DNA of 13,535 nucleotides from DATATB01 sp036268995. Lineage in GTDB: Bacteria > Planctomycetota > Planctomycetia > Pirellulales > PNKZ01. The stretch lies in contig DATATB010000174.1 in NCBI GenBank assembly GCA_036268995.1, positions 1 to 13,535 on the forward strand, given 5' to 3'. Shown piece by piece: positions 6,477-12,998 of this stretch (positions are counted from its first letter, which is position 1; every line of letters begins with the position of its first letter). Under the pieces are notes generated by a model, which saw only the letters and a program-made list of their open reading frames with translations, searched no databases and was not told the DNA's origin. The translations under genes and the position numbers were made by a program.

Positions 6477-7406
6477 TCAGGCTTCGGCCATGGCTCGGGG
6501 TTTGGCACGCCACAGATGCCAACATTCCTCGAGATGGGCTACCAAAACCTTCGGCCGGGGCTTGAAGAACGGCTCGCCGACTTCTCGGGCCTGCTGCTGA
6601 AGCTCGTCGCGGCGGAGGTCAATCGTGTGCTGCAAATCTCCGGTGAGTTTCCGCTCGGGAAATGCCTGTTCGTCGTCGAGCCTGGCGCGCAGCACGGCCA
6701 GGTCATGGTCCTCGCCCAAACGATCGCCCAGCGTTTTCATTCGGCCGACCAGCTCGTCGATCACCAGCGGCCAGACTGGGCGCAGCGCTTCGAGCTGATA
6801 GCGCAGATATTTTGCCTGCTTGCGCCACTGGTGCAGATGCTCGTTGGAAGGCGACTTGTGGGCCGCTGCGCAGGCGTCTTGGCCGCTGCGATAGACTCGC
6901 TTGATTCCAGATGCCAGAACCGACCAGCTACGGCCGGTCCTCGGCCAGTCGTCGATGCGGTCCAATCCCGCCTGCAACGACTCGCAAATCGGCTCGCGCG
7001 CTTCCTGCCGCTGGAATACCTGGCGGCAAGCTTCGTCTTTTTGTGTGGCCAGCGCGGCGCGAATCGCAGCCAGCGGCTGCGGATCCCGGCCGAGGCGGCG
7101 GACGAACTGATCGAAAGTTTGGATGAGCACTTCCGCGTCGCGGACTTCCGTCAGCGGTCGGGCCGCGTCGCGATAGCTTTCGTTTTCGCGATGATAGACG
7201 GCAGAGCCCAAGGCGTCGCGCACCAGCCGCAGCAAGGCGCGCGTGCGCTTGAGCCGCTTGCGAACGCTGTGGACGACTTCACTGGACAAGGCCGCGCCGT
7301 GGTCCGAGCCTTTGCACGCCTCGGCCAGGGCCTTGGAAACCTGGCGACATGCCAGCCGGCGGATGCCCTTGGTCGCCGATTCATCCGGTTTCAACGTGCC
7401 AGCCAT
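6477..7406 (-). CDS. CHAD domain protein
   Basis: This 309-residue, predicted cytoplasmic, very basic helical protein has a CHAD domain over nearly its full length. Conserved histidine and basic patches are visible as HSVRKRLKRTRALLRL (46-61), LTEVRDAEVL (85-94), HQWRKQAKYLRYQLE (192-206) and LGEDHDLAVL (230-239). These match the two half-repeats of CHAD, which in characterised members bind polyphosphate through a basic pore or surface. There is no CYTH triphosphatase domain fused to it. The start is well supported: GGGAGG (7419-7414 on the minus strand) lies 7 bases upstream of the ATG. It begins 48 bases after the pyrophosphatase stop and is probably in the same operon. After its stop there are 190 bases with no gene before the lipoprotein start. 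Polyphosphate binding is from the family, not shown here. Confidence 0.9.
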   Translation of the reverse strand: MAGTLKPDESATKGIRRLACRQVSKALAEACKGSDHGAALSSEVVHSVRKRLKRTRALLRLVRDALGSAVYHRENESYRDAARPLTEVRDAEVLIQTFDQFVRRLGRDPQPLAAIRAALATQKDEACRQVFQRQEAREPICESLQAGLDRIDDWPRTGRSWSVLASGIKRVYRSGQDACAAAHKSPSNEHLHQWRKQAKYLRYQLEALRPVWPLVIDELVGRMKTLGDRLGEDHDLAVLRARLDDEQAFPERKLTGDLQHTIDLRRDELQQQAREVGEPFFKPRPKVLVAHLEECWHLWRAKPRAMAEA

Positions 7407-7454
7407 TTCCCATCCTCCCTGAGCCCACTCTGCATGAGCCGGACGCCCAGCCAG

Positions 7455-7997
7455 CTACGAATTGCCGGCCTGCTTGCGGCGGCGCAGGGCCTCGGCGATC
7501 AGCTTTTCGGCTGCGCTCGCACCCCGGCGAGCAATCGGCTTGAATTGCCGCCCCTCCGACTCATTATACGAAACGAAAAAATGTTCGATCTCGTCCAGCA
7601 AGCTCGAGCCAAGATCGTGCATGTCGCGCGCTTCGGGTAGGTTGTAAGGCGTTTCGATCACCCCCACCAAACGGTCATTACGCAGCGTTTTGCCACGCTC
7701 GGTCTGCTCGGCTTCGATTACGCCCAGTAGCCGTACTGGCAGCAAACTGCCCACGGCCGTCGGCTCGTCGGTCAGCACCAAAATGTCCAGCGGGTCGCCG
7801 TCTTCGGCCCGCGTCGACGGAATGAAACCAAAATCAAAGGGAAAGGACGCCCCGGCCGGCAGCATCTTGCTCAGCCGGAACAGCTCGAAATGATCGTCGT
7901 ACTTGAACTTATTGCGCGTGCCGCGCGGAGCTTCGACGATGACATTCAGCAGTCCCGTCTTCGGATCGCGCGCCGGCACCATTTGTGACACATTCAT
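7455..7997 (-). CDS. ppa: Inorganic pyrophosphatase, family I
   Basis: This soluble cytoplasmic enzyme hydrolyses pyrophosphate to two phosphates and drives biosynthetic reactions forward. It has 180 residues, typical for bacterial family I enzymes. The signature D-x-D-P-x-D is present as EDGDPLDILV (65-74) with metal-ligand aspartates D66, D68 and D71. VEAPRGTRNKFKYD (21-34) is the conserved E...K...Y substrate region, FDFGFIPST (54-62) is the next core block, and KTLRNDRLVGV (103-113) corresponds to the usual K-x-N-D-R segment. The frame is open far upstream, but that stretch overlaps the TM2 gene and has no family similarity. ATG at 7997 is chosen because homology begins just after it and a G-rich GGACGGGGG precedes it. 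The CHAD gene follows 48 bases downstream. Confidence 0.93.
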   Translation of the reverse strand: MNVSQMVPARDPKTGLLNVIVEAPRGTRNKFKYDDHFELFRLSKMLPAGASFPFDFGFIPSTRAEDGDPLDILVLTDEPTAVGSLLPVRLLGVIEAEQTERGKTLRNDRLVGVIETPYNLPEARDMHDLGSSLLDEIEHFFVSYNESEGRQFKPIARRGASAAEKLIAEALRRRKQAGNS

Positions 7998-8115
7998 GCC
8001 GCCCCCGTCCTGGCCTCGACGTTTGCCGGATTGTCTGCGGAAAGTCATTCCACGGATGCAACGCGAATGCCAAAGCCAGCCAATCGGCCCGGCAGAAGGA
8101 AATGGCAGGCAGGCT

Positions 8116-8141
8116 AAAACGCGGAGGGCTGGGGCACCGCG
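8116..8141 (-). terminator. Weak possible terminator after the TM2 gene
   Basis: On the minus strand, just after the TAA of the TM2 gene, CGCGG (8141-8137) can pair with CCGCG (8124-8120) across a 12-base loop, followed by TTTT (8119-8116). The stem is only five base pairs, so this is weak. If real, it would separate the TM2 unit from ppa. Confidence 0.25.
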
Positions 8142-8143
8142 GT

Positions 8144-8581
8144 TTATGGCCGGGCGATGACCTGTGACGCGAACAGCGATTGCCGATTCAAGTCGCTGAC
8201 TTGTTCGTTCAACGTCCAGAAATCGTACAGGTAGCCGAGCCCGAACAAGCCGCCGGTGAACAGGTAAAGGATGCCGGTGATGAACTTGCCCATGTAAAAT
8301 CGATGCACACCGAGGAAGCCGAGAAACGTGAGCAGGATCCAGGCCACGCTGTAATCCAGCGGGCCGGCCTGATAGCGCCTTTCCGCCCTGCGCTGCATGC
8401 CGGGCATCAGAAACAAGTCGATCAGCCAGCCGACGACAAACAGCCCGAGCGTGAAAAACCAGATCGTCCCCGTGATCGGCTTGCCATAGTAAAAGCGGTG
8501 CGCGCCGGTAAAACCGAACAGCCACAGCAAATAGCCCATCAACAGCGAATGCGTCTCATTTTCGCGATAGCCGGTCGACAT
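8144..8581 (-). CDS. Tandem TM2-domain membrane protein
   Basis: This 145-residue integral membrane protein has two TM2 domains in a row. Each has a hydrophobic helix, the motif G-[AV]-H-R-F-Y-x-G-K, and a second helix: GAHRFYYGK at 26-34 and GVHRFYMGK at 91-99, with GWLIDLF (51-57) and GYLYDFW (116-122) at equivalent places in the second helices. TM2 proteins are common and mostly uncharacterised, so I assign no specific function. The ATG at 8581 is chosen because GAGG lies 8 bases upstream and the conserved region starts shortly after. An alternative GTG at 8620 overlaps the TGA of the HEAT-repeat gene (GTGA at 8620-8617) and would add 13 residues. Either way the two genes are very probably co-transcribed. 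Confidence 0.88.
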   Translation of the reverse strand: MSTGYRENETHSLLMGYLLWLFGFTGAHRFYYGKPITGTIWFFTLGLFVVGWLIDLFLMPGMQRRAERRYQAGPLDYSVAWILLTFLGFLGVHRFYMGKFITGILYLFTGGLFGLGYLYDFWTLNEQVSDLNRQSLFASQVIARP

Positions 8582-8616
8582 GCAGGGAGCCTCGGGGCAG
8601 AGCGGGATGGGTGGCT

Positions 8617-9969
8617 TCACTTAGATTTTTCACCGGGCGCTATCTTAGCCAGTGCGTGGGCAGCCGCCGAGCGGAGTGCGCGATCGTCCGTCGCAAGCGC
8701 TCGTTGCAAGTCCGGCACCGCCGCGGTGGCATCCCGGCCGATGCTTGTGAGCGCATACGCCGAGCAGAGCCGCACTAGCTCGTTCTCGTCCGCCAGATGT
8801 CGCGCAAGTGCCGGCACGGCACGTTTCGCTTGGAGACCGAGATTGCCCAGTTCGCGCGCCGCGTTTTCGCGTACACCGGGCTCGGGGCTTTCCAGTGCCC
8901 TGATCAGCGCCGATAGCTTCAGGCCGGCTCGATCGATTCTCTGCAAGAGCCTGTCAGCAACCGCGCGCGTCTTGGGGTCACCCTTTTCTTCAATCTGCTC
9001 AAGTAAATGGAAGGCGCCTGAGTCGACGTCGGATAGCGCCCGGGCGAGATCGTCAGTTCCAGGCCACGACGAGACGACGCTGAGGACATCCAACAATTCT
9101 GGCGTTGGCTCAAGCCCCCACAACCGGAGTGCCGCAGTCCGGCGAGCTTCTTCGTCCCCATGCGCGGCGAGCTTTCCGAGCAGGGTCCGGACATCCGGGT
9201 CGGTTGTATCCCGAGCCGTAATCACGTTCAGCGCACAACGTCGCGCCTCGGACCTCCCTTGGTAAACGGTCTCCGCCAGCGAACCAAGGGGAATCCTGTC
9301 CTTGGAACCTCTTTGCACTAGTTCCAGCAGCGCGTCGTCCCTCGTTAACCGCTGTTTCAGGCAGTCGAGCAATGCCGACTCGACCGCTTTGGAGGGCACC
9401 CTGAGTCCGCCAAGTCCGGAGATGGCCCGCAGTCGAACGGTCAGGCGTTGATCCGCCAGCGCGGCGACTAATGCAGGAACAATCTGCGCGGCAACGACCG
9501 CTTGTTGGTCGACCGGCAGTTCACGACCGATTTTGCCCAGCGCCGAGACCGCACAACGGCGGACGGCCGCCACCGACTCGCGGGCCGCGATTTCCAGCGC
9601 TGCAATCCCGGCGAAGCCGTCTTTGCCGCGCGCCCCGAGTTCATCGCATGCCAACCGCCGCAGCTCTGGATCGCTGCCTTTCAACATGTCCAGCAGCTTT
9701 GGCACCGGCACATTACCCCAGTTGCTGCAGCCCCCCGGATCGAAGGACGCATGGATGGATCTATGTTGGACGGTCGCTGGAGCCGGTGCCGCCCCCGGTT
9801 GCTGACCGAGCACGGGAAGATCGAAGATCGGCGATCTGGGCCGATCATCAATCAGCAATGTACGTTGCGCGATTGCTTGAGGGTTGTCCGTTTCCTTGCC
9901 CGCAGCAAACTGGTCGTGCCCAGCAACGACCGCCAGAAGAACGCACAGGCCAGCCAGGCGCGTGAACAT
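8617..9969 (-). CDS. Exported HEAT-repeat protein
   Basis: This 450-residue protein has an N-terminal signal sequence (hydrophobic residues 5-16), then a low-complexity linker rich in Pro and Ala (about 26-85). HEAT-type repeats follow. Clear repeats lie at 88-147 (LRRLACDELGARG, VRRCAVSALGKIG) and 163-190. A less regular middle includes RRCALNVI and RRTAALRLWGL. Three strong repeats close the protein at 352-445 (VRENAARELGNLG, VRLCSAYALTSIG, LRSAAAHALAKIA). It likely acts outside the cytoplasm as a protein-binding scaffold; the partner is unknown. ATG at 9969 is preferred over a GTG at 9981 because neither has a strong ribosome-binding site and ATG gives a compact signal. Its stop overlaps a possible GTG start of the TM2 gene. 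Its C-terminal repeats resemble those of the lipoprotein at 5729-6286. Confidence 0.87.
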   Translation of the reverse strand: MFTRLAGLCVLLAVVAGHDQFAAGKETDNPQAIAQRTLLIDDRPRSPIFDLPVLGQQPGAAPAPATVQHRSIHASFDPGGCSNWGNVPVPKLLDMLKGSDPELRRLACDELGARGKDGFAGIAALEIAARESVAAVRRCAVSALGKIGRELPVDQQAVVAAQIVPALVAALADQRLTVRLRAISGLGGLRVPSKAVESALLDCLKQRLTRDDALLELVQRGSKDRIPLGSLAETVYQGRSEARRCALNVITARDTTDPDVRTLLGKLAAHGDEEARRTAALRLWGLEPTPELLDVLSVVSSWPGTDDLARALSDVDSGAFHLLEQIEEKGDPKTRAVADRLLQRIDRAGLKLSALIRALESPEPGVRENAARELGNLGLQAKRAVPALARHLADENELVRLCSAYALTSIGRDATAAVPDLQRALATDDRALRSAAAHALAKIAPGEKSK

Positions 9970-10012
9970 GGCGAAAACCACTTAGTTGAGTGGCAAGTGT
10001 TCCCAGCGTGTC

Positions 10013-10021
10013 AGTGTAGCA
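10013..10021 (-). promoter_or_regulatory. Possible extended -10 promoter element of the HEAT-repeat gene
   Basis: On the minus strand the sequence reads TGCTACACT, a TGn extended -10 followed by a hexamer matching TATAAT at four of six positions. It lies about 44 bases upstream of the ATG at 9969, a plausible distance for a short leader. No matching -35 box is seen, so this is tentative. The rest of 9970-10096 holds no gene. Confidence 0.25.
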
Positions 10022-10091
10022 GTCTGATTCGGGTGGCGACAGCAAAGTCCTCGGAGTCGTGCAGTGAAGGCGAGCCGACTGTACGAGCTTT

Positions 10092-10131
10092 ACCCCTCAC
10101 CCCTGACCCCTCTCCCGCAAGGGGAGAGGGG
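10092..10131. repeat. GC-rich palindromic repeat (PLPLRERG type) overlapping the sulfatase 3' end
   Basis: CCCCTCTCCC (10107-10116) and GGGAGAGGGG (10122-10131) form a perfect 10-base-pair stem with a 5-base loop. They are flanked by the CCCCTCACCCCTGA context at 10093-10106. From memory, this kind of sequence is a very widespread intergenic repeat whose translation gives PLPLRERG-like tails in many annotated proteins. Here it overlaps the last codons of the sulfatase, so its insertion or decay appears to set the present stop codon. It may also help end the sulfatase transcript, though no T-tract follows. Confidence 0.75.
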
Positions 10132-11626
10132 AGGACGAGGAAACGGCCGGCTTTGGCCGCGGCTTTTGCGCCGGTTTTTTCGCTGGCGGGCGGACGGGGA
10201 AGTCGGGCGAATCGGTGTGGGCGGCGGCGAGTAGCTTGTCGATCTTGGCGATAACGTCGGGGTGCTCGGCGGCGATGTCGTGCGACTCGCCTAGATCGGT
10301 GGCGAGATCGTAGAGTTCGATCGGACCGCCGAGCTTGGAGCGCACGGCCTTCCAATGGCCCATGCGCAGGGCTTGCTGGAATCCGCCTTCGTAAAACTCC
10401 CAATAGAGATACTCGTGCGGCTGCTGGGGCCGGCCGGCGCGCGCTGCGCCCAGCAGCTCGGGCAGGATCGAAATGCCGTCGAGCTTGGGCGGGACCGCGG
10501 CGCCGGACAATTCGGCGGCGGTCGGCAGAAAATCCCAGAAGGCCCAAGGGAAGGCGTCGACCCGGCCGGCTTCGATGCGGCCCGGCCAGCGCACAATCGT
10601 CGGCACGCGAATGCCGCCGTCGTGCATCGACCGCTTGTAGCCTTTCAGCGGTCCCGAGCTATGAAAGAACGCCGGATCCGCTCCACCTTCGCGATGCGGG
10701 CCATTGTCGCTGCTGAAGAATACGATCGTGTCGTCGGCCAGCCCCAGCTTGTCGAGCCGCGCCAGCAGCCGGCCGACGGCGGCATCCAGCCGCGTGATCA
10801 TGGCCGCATGGTTCCGCTGCGCCTGCGGCCAGTCGTCGTCCGAATAGGGAGCGTCGCTGGGAACTTCCATGCCGCGATCGCGGGCCTCGTTGTTGGCGTG
10901 CGGCAGCGTGAAGGCCAGATACAGGAAGAACGGATCCTGCCGGTGATAGTCGAGAAAATCCAACGCCTGGGCCGCGAACAGGTCGTGCGAATACTGCGCC
11001 CGCTGGGTGGCCACGCCGTGCGGCGCCACGTTGCCCGTGATCGGCACCAGATGATCGTTCTGCCACAGGTACTCGGGATAATAATTATGGGCATGCTTCT
11101 GATCGAGATAACCAAACCAGGAGTCAAAACCTTTGAGATTAGGCGTGCCCGTCGAGCCGGCTTCGCCCAAGCCCCACTTGCCGACGATGCCGGTGGCGTA
11201 TCCGGCCCGGTGCAGCACTTCGGCCACCGTCGTGTCTTGCGGCCGGAGCGGGACCAGGGCATTGCCGCGTACCCGGCCGTGGCCGGTGGTCAGCCCGGTC
11301 ATCAGCGCACAGCGCGACGGCGCGCAGACCGTCGAGCCGGCATATGCATCGGTAAAGCGGACGCCCTCGGCCGCCAGCCGATCGAGGTTCGGCGTCTTCA
11401 CCAGCTTCTGCCCATAGCAGCCCAGGTCGCCATAGCCCAGGTCGTCGGCAAGTATTAGTACGATATTCGGTCTACGCGCCGATTCGGCACATTCCGCCGT
11501 ATTTTCGGCAGATATTGACAGGATCGTCGGGACCGCAACAATGATTCGTGTAGCTATTCTGTGTAGTAAATGACCTAGTAAATTATGGGGGTGGGATAAT
11601 TGCCCCCTGCGTGACATCGGAAACAT
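10097..11626 (-). CDS. Sulfatase (arylsulfatase A-like, formylglycine dependent)
   Basis: This 509-residue exported sulfatase is predicted to hydrolyse a sulfate ester. Active-site features are RRPNIVLILADDLGYGD (51-67) with metal-binding D61 and D62, and CAPSR (101-105), where Cys101 is the residue normally converted to formylglycine. GIVGKWGLG (146-154), FFLYLAFTLPHANNE (233-247), FFSSDNGPH (303-311) and SGPLKGYKR (324-332) also match. No sulfatase-maturing enzyme is encoded in the window. The ATG at 11626 has GAGG 7 bases upstream. It gives a long polar N-terminus before a modest hydrophobic core (about 28-40), so the signal peptide is atypical. The C-terminus has a Lys/Pro-rich tail (479-494) and ends in PLPLRERG, encoded by an intergenic repeat. 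It is the first gene of the long minus-strand block and diverges from the recombinase genes. Substrate is unknown; sulfated polysaccharides are a common target in planctomycetes. Confidence 0.93.
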   Translation of the reverse strand: MFPMSRRGQLSHPHNLLGHLLHRIATRIIVAVPTILSISAENTAECAESARRPNIVLILADDLGYGDLGCYGQKLVKTPNLDRLAAEGVRFTDAYAGSTVCAPSRCALMTGLTTGHGRVRGNALVPLRPQDTTVAEVLHRAGYATGIVGKWGLGEAGSTGTPNLKGFDSWFGYLDQKHAHNYYPEYLWQNDHLVPITGNVAPHGVATQRAQYSHDLFAAQALDFLDYHRQDPFFLYLAFTLPHANNEARDRGMEVPSDAPYSDDDWPQAQRNHAAMITRLDAAVGRLLARLDKLGLADDTIVFFSSDNGPHREGGADPAFFHSSGPLKGYKRSMHDGGIRVPTIVRWPGRIEAGRVDAFPWAFWDFLPTAAELSGAAVPPKLDGISILPELLGAARAGRPQQPHEYLYWEFYEGGFQQALRMGHWKAVRSKLGGPIELYDLATDLGESHDIAAEHPDVIAKIDKLLAAAHTDSPDFPVRPPAKKPAQKPRPKPAVSSSSPLPLRERGQG

Positions 11627-11640
11627 GATGAAACCTCTTC

Positions 11641-11736
11641 CCCGATATTTTGCGACGTCCGTAAGCAGCTTCGCGGGCTACGAAGGACTCGTCTGACAAA
11701 AACCGATCAGCAATTAACGATCCTGGCAATATCGGG
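11641..11736. repeat. Perfect 9-bp inverted repeat upstream of the recombinase gene
   Basis: CCCGATATT (11641-11649) and AATATCGGG (11728-11736) are exact inverted copies separated by 78 bases. They lie in the 152-base gap between the divergent sulfatase and recombinase starts. They might bind the recombinase arm-binding domain or a regulator, but a chance match of this size is possible. The rest of the gap shows no gene, and no clear promoter. Confidence 0.35.
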
Positions 11737-11778
11737 TCTGGATCCACGCGGGTCAACTTTTCAATCGAGGAACTTTTG

Positions 11779-12972
11779 ATGGGACGACCTCGCAAGAAGC
11801 GACGACAAGGGCACGGCGCAGCCTGGCACTGGAAGCAAACGGACTGCTGGTACTACACGCTGCCCGGGACCAAGAAGCGAATGCCGCTGTTTGACGACCA
11901 GGGCCAACGAATCCGTGGCAAGGGCAACCAAGAGGCTGCCGAGCGGGCCTGGGCGCAAGTCAAGGTAACCGGCGCCGTGTACGGTGATGCGGTTGCGAAT
12001 GAGGAATGGCTGGTTGCCCGAGTCTGCTCGGAATACATCCAGTATTGCGAGCGCGGTCTTGCCGCCGGCACGATTAGTCGCGGGCACCGTGACGGCGCCA
12101 CCGCATTTCTAAACGATCTTTGTGGGTTTTGCGGCGCGCTGCCGGTGGCGGAACTTAAAAAGGGCCACGTGCAGGAATGGATCGAGAGCCATACCGGCTG
12201 GCGATCTTCGGCCACGCACCGCAGCGTCATTGCGATCGTCCTGGCGGCCTTCAATCGCGCTGAGGAGATGTGCGACGTCCCTAATCCGCTTAAGGGCCTG
12301 AAAAAACCTGCCGCGCAGCCTCGACTGCAATCGTTTTCGGTCGAGGACGAAGAGACGCTCTATGGGGCAACAGAAGAATGCTTCCGAAATTTTCTGTTCG
12401 CCGCCATCCATACGGGCCTGCGGCCATTTTGCGAACTTGCTCAACTGACGGCCGAGCACGTTGAAGAGAACGACCGGGGCGTGATGTGGCGGGTCTATTC
12501 ATCGAAGACCAAAAAGACCCGCAAGATTCCGGTCCAGAAGGCCGTGGCTACACTGACGCGACGACTGCTCGCCACTGCGCCGAAGGGCTCGGGCAAGCCA
12601 CTGTTTCGCAACACGCAGGGCAACGCCTGGAAGCGCATGACGGGCGTCGTGCGGTTCCTGGCGCTCAAGCGGAAGCTCGGTTGGGACCAGAATCCAGCCA
12701 AGCAGAAATACTCCTGCTACACCTGCCGCCATACTTTTGCTCATCGCATGCTCTCGGGTCACTGGAACAAAGGCGCGGGTTGTTCGATCGAAACACTGGC
12801 GGAGCTGATTGGGGACACGCCGAAGGTTGCCTTTGACCATTATGGAAAAGAGTGGGGCCAGCACTACCAGGAGCCGCTGTGGGCGGCCATCGGCGCGGGC
12901 CAAAAAACCATGTCGACGGCCACTAGGGCCAAGCCCAAGAAGCCGGCATCGCGCCCAGTGCGTTCCAAATAG
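11779..12972 (+). CDS. Tyrosine recombinase/integrase, first of a tandem pair
   Basis: This 397-residue site-specific recombinase would cut and rejoin DNA using an active-site tyrosine. Residues 1-65 are a basic N-terminal domain with HGAAWHWKQTDCWYYT (12-27), probably a beta-sheet arm-binding domain. Residues 77-170 are the helical core-binding domain. The catalytic domain follows: TGLRPFCEL (212-220) gives Arg215, SSKTKKTRKIP (241-251) gives the beta-hairpin lysine (K243 or nearby), YTCRHTFAHRM (314-324) gives Arg317, and DHYGK (353-357) gives the likely nucleophile Tyr355. Two positions differ from the classic set: Tyr314 where the HxxR His is expected, and Asp346 (IGDTP) where His or Trp is usual. 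The start ATG has GAGG 8 bases upstream; a TTG directly before it is a weaker option. A second paralogue starts 26 bases after the stop. It is probably part of a mobile or recombinase-rich region. Confidence 0.9.
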   Translation: MGRPRKKRRQGHGAAWHWKQTDCWYYTLPGTKKRMPLFDDQGQRIRGKGNQEAAERAWAQVKVTGAVYGDAVANEEWLVARVCSEYIQYCERGLAAGTISRGHRDGATAFLNDLCGFCGALPVAELKKGHVQEWIESHTGWRSSATHRSVIAIVLAAFNRAEEMCDVPNPLKGLKKPAAQPRLQSFSVEDEETLYGATEECFRNFLFAAIHTGLRPFCELAQLTAEHVEENDRGVMWRVYSSKTKKTRKIPVQKAVATLTRRLLATAPKGSGKPLFRNTQGNAWKRMTGVVRFLALKRKLGWDQNPAKQKYSCYTCRHTFAHRMLSGHWNKGAGCSIETLAELIGDTPKVAFDHYGKEWGQHYQEPLWAAIGAGQKTMSTATRAKPKKPASRPVRSK

Positions 12973-12998
12973 CATGCCGGAATCGAGGTAAACGTATT

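Noticed and set aside
6462..7640. Plus-strand open frame opposite the CHAD and ppa genes
   Set aside because: Spans two well-supported minus-strand genes and their gap; composition is that of a shadow frame.
7998..8525. Upstream extension of the pyrophosphatase to a 356-residue protein
   Set aside because: The extra part is the TM2 gene read in another frame; pyrophosphatase homology starts at the ATG at 7997.
8180..9265. Plus-strand open frame opposite the TM2 and HEAT genes
   Set aside because: Crosses two real minus-strand genes; no family features.
10355..11458. Long plus-strand open frame opposite the sulfatase
   Set aside because: Antisense to a sulfatase with intact active-site motifs; no recognisable domain or start signal.
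11570..11778. tRNA gene or tRNA-derived attachment site beside the recombinases
   Set aside because: No cloverleaf or TTCGA-type T-arm was found in the gap, and no direct repeat pair is visible inside the window.
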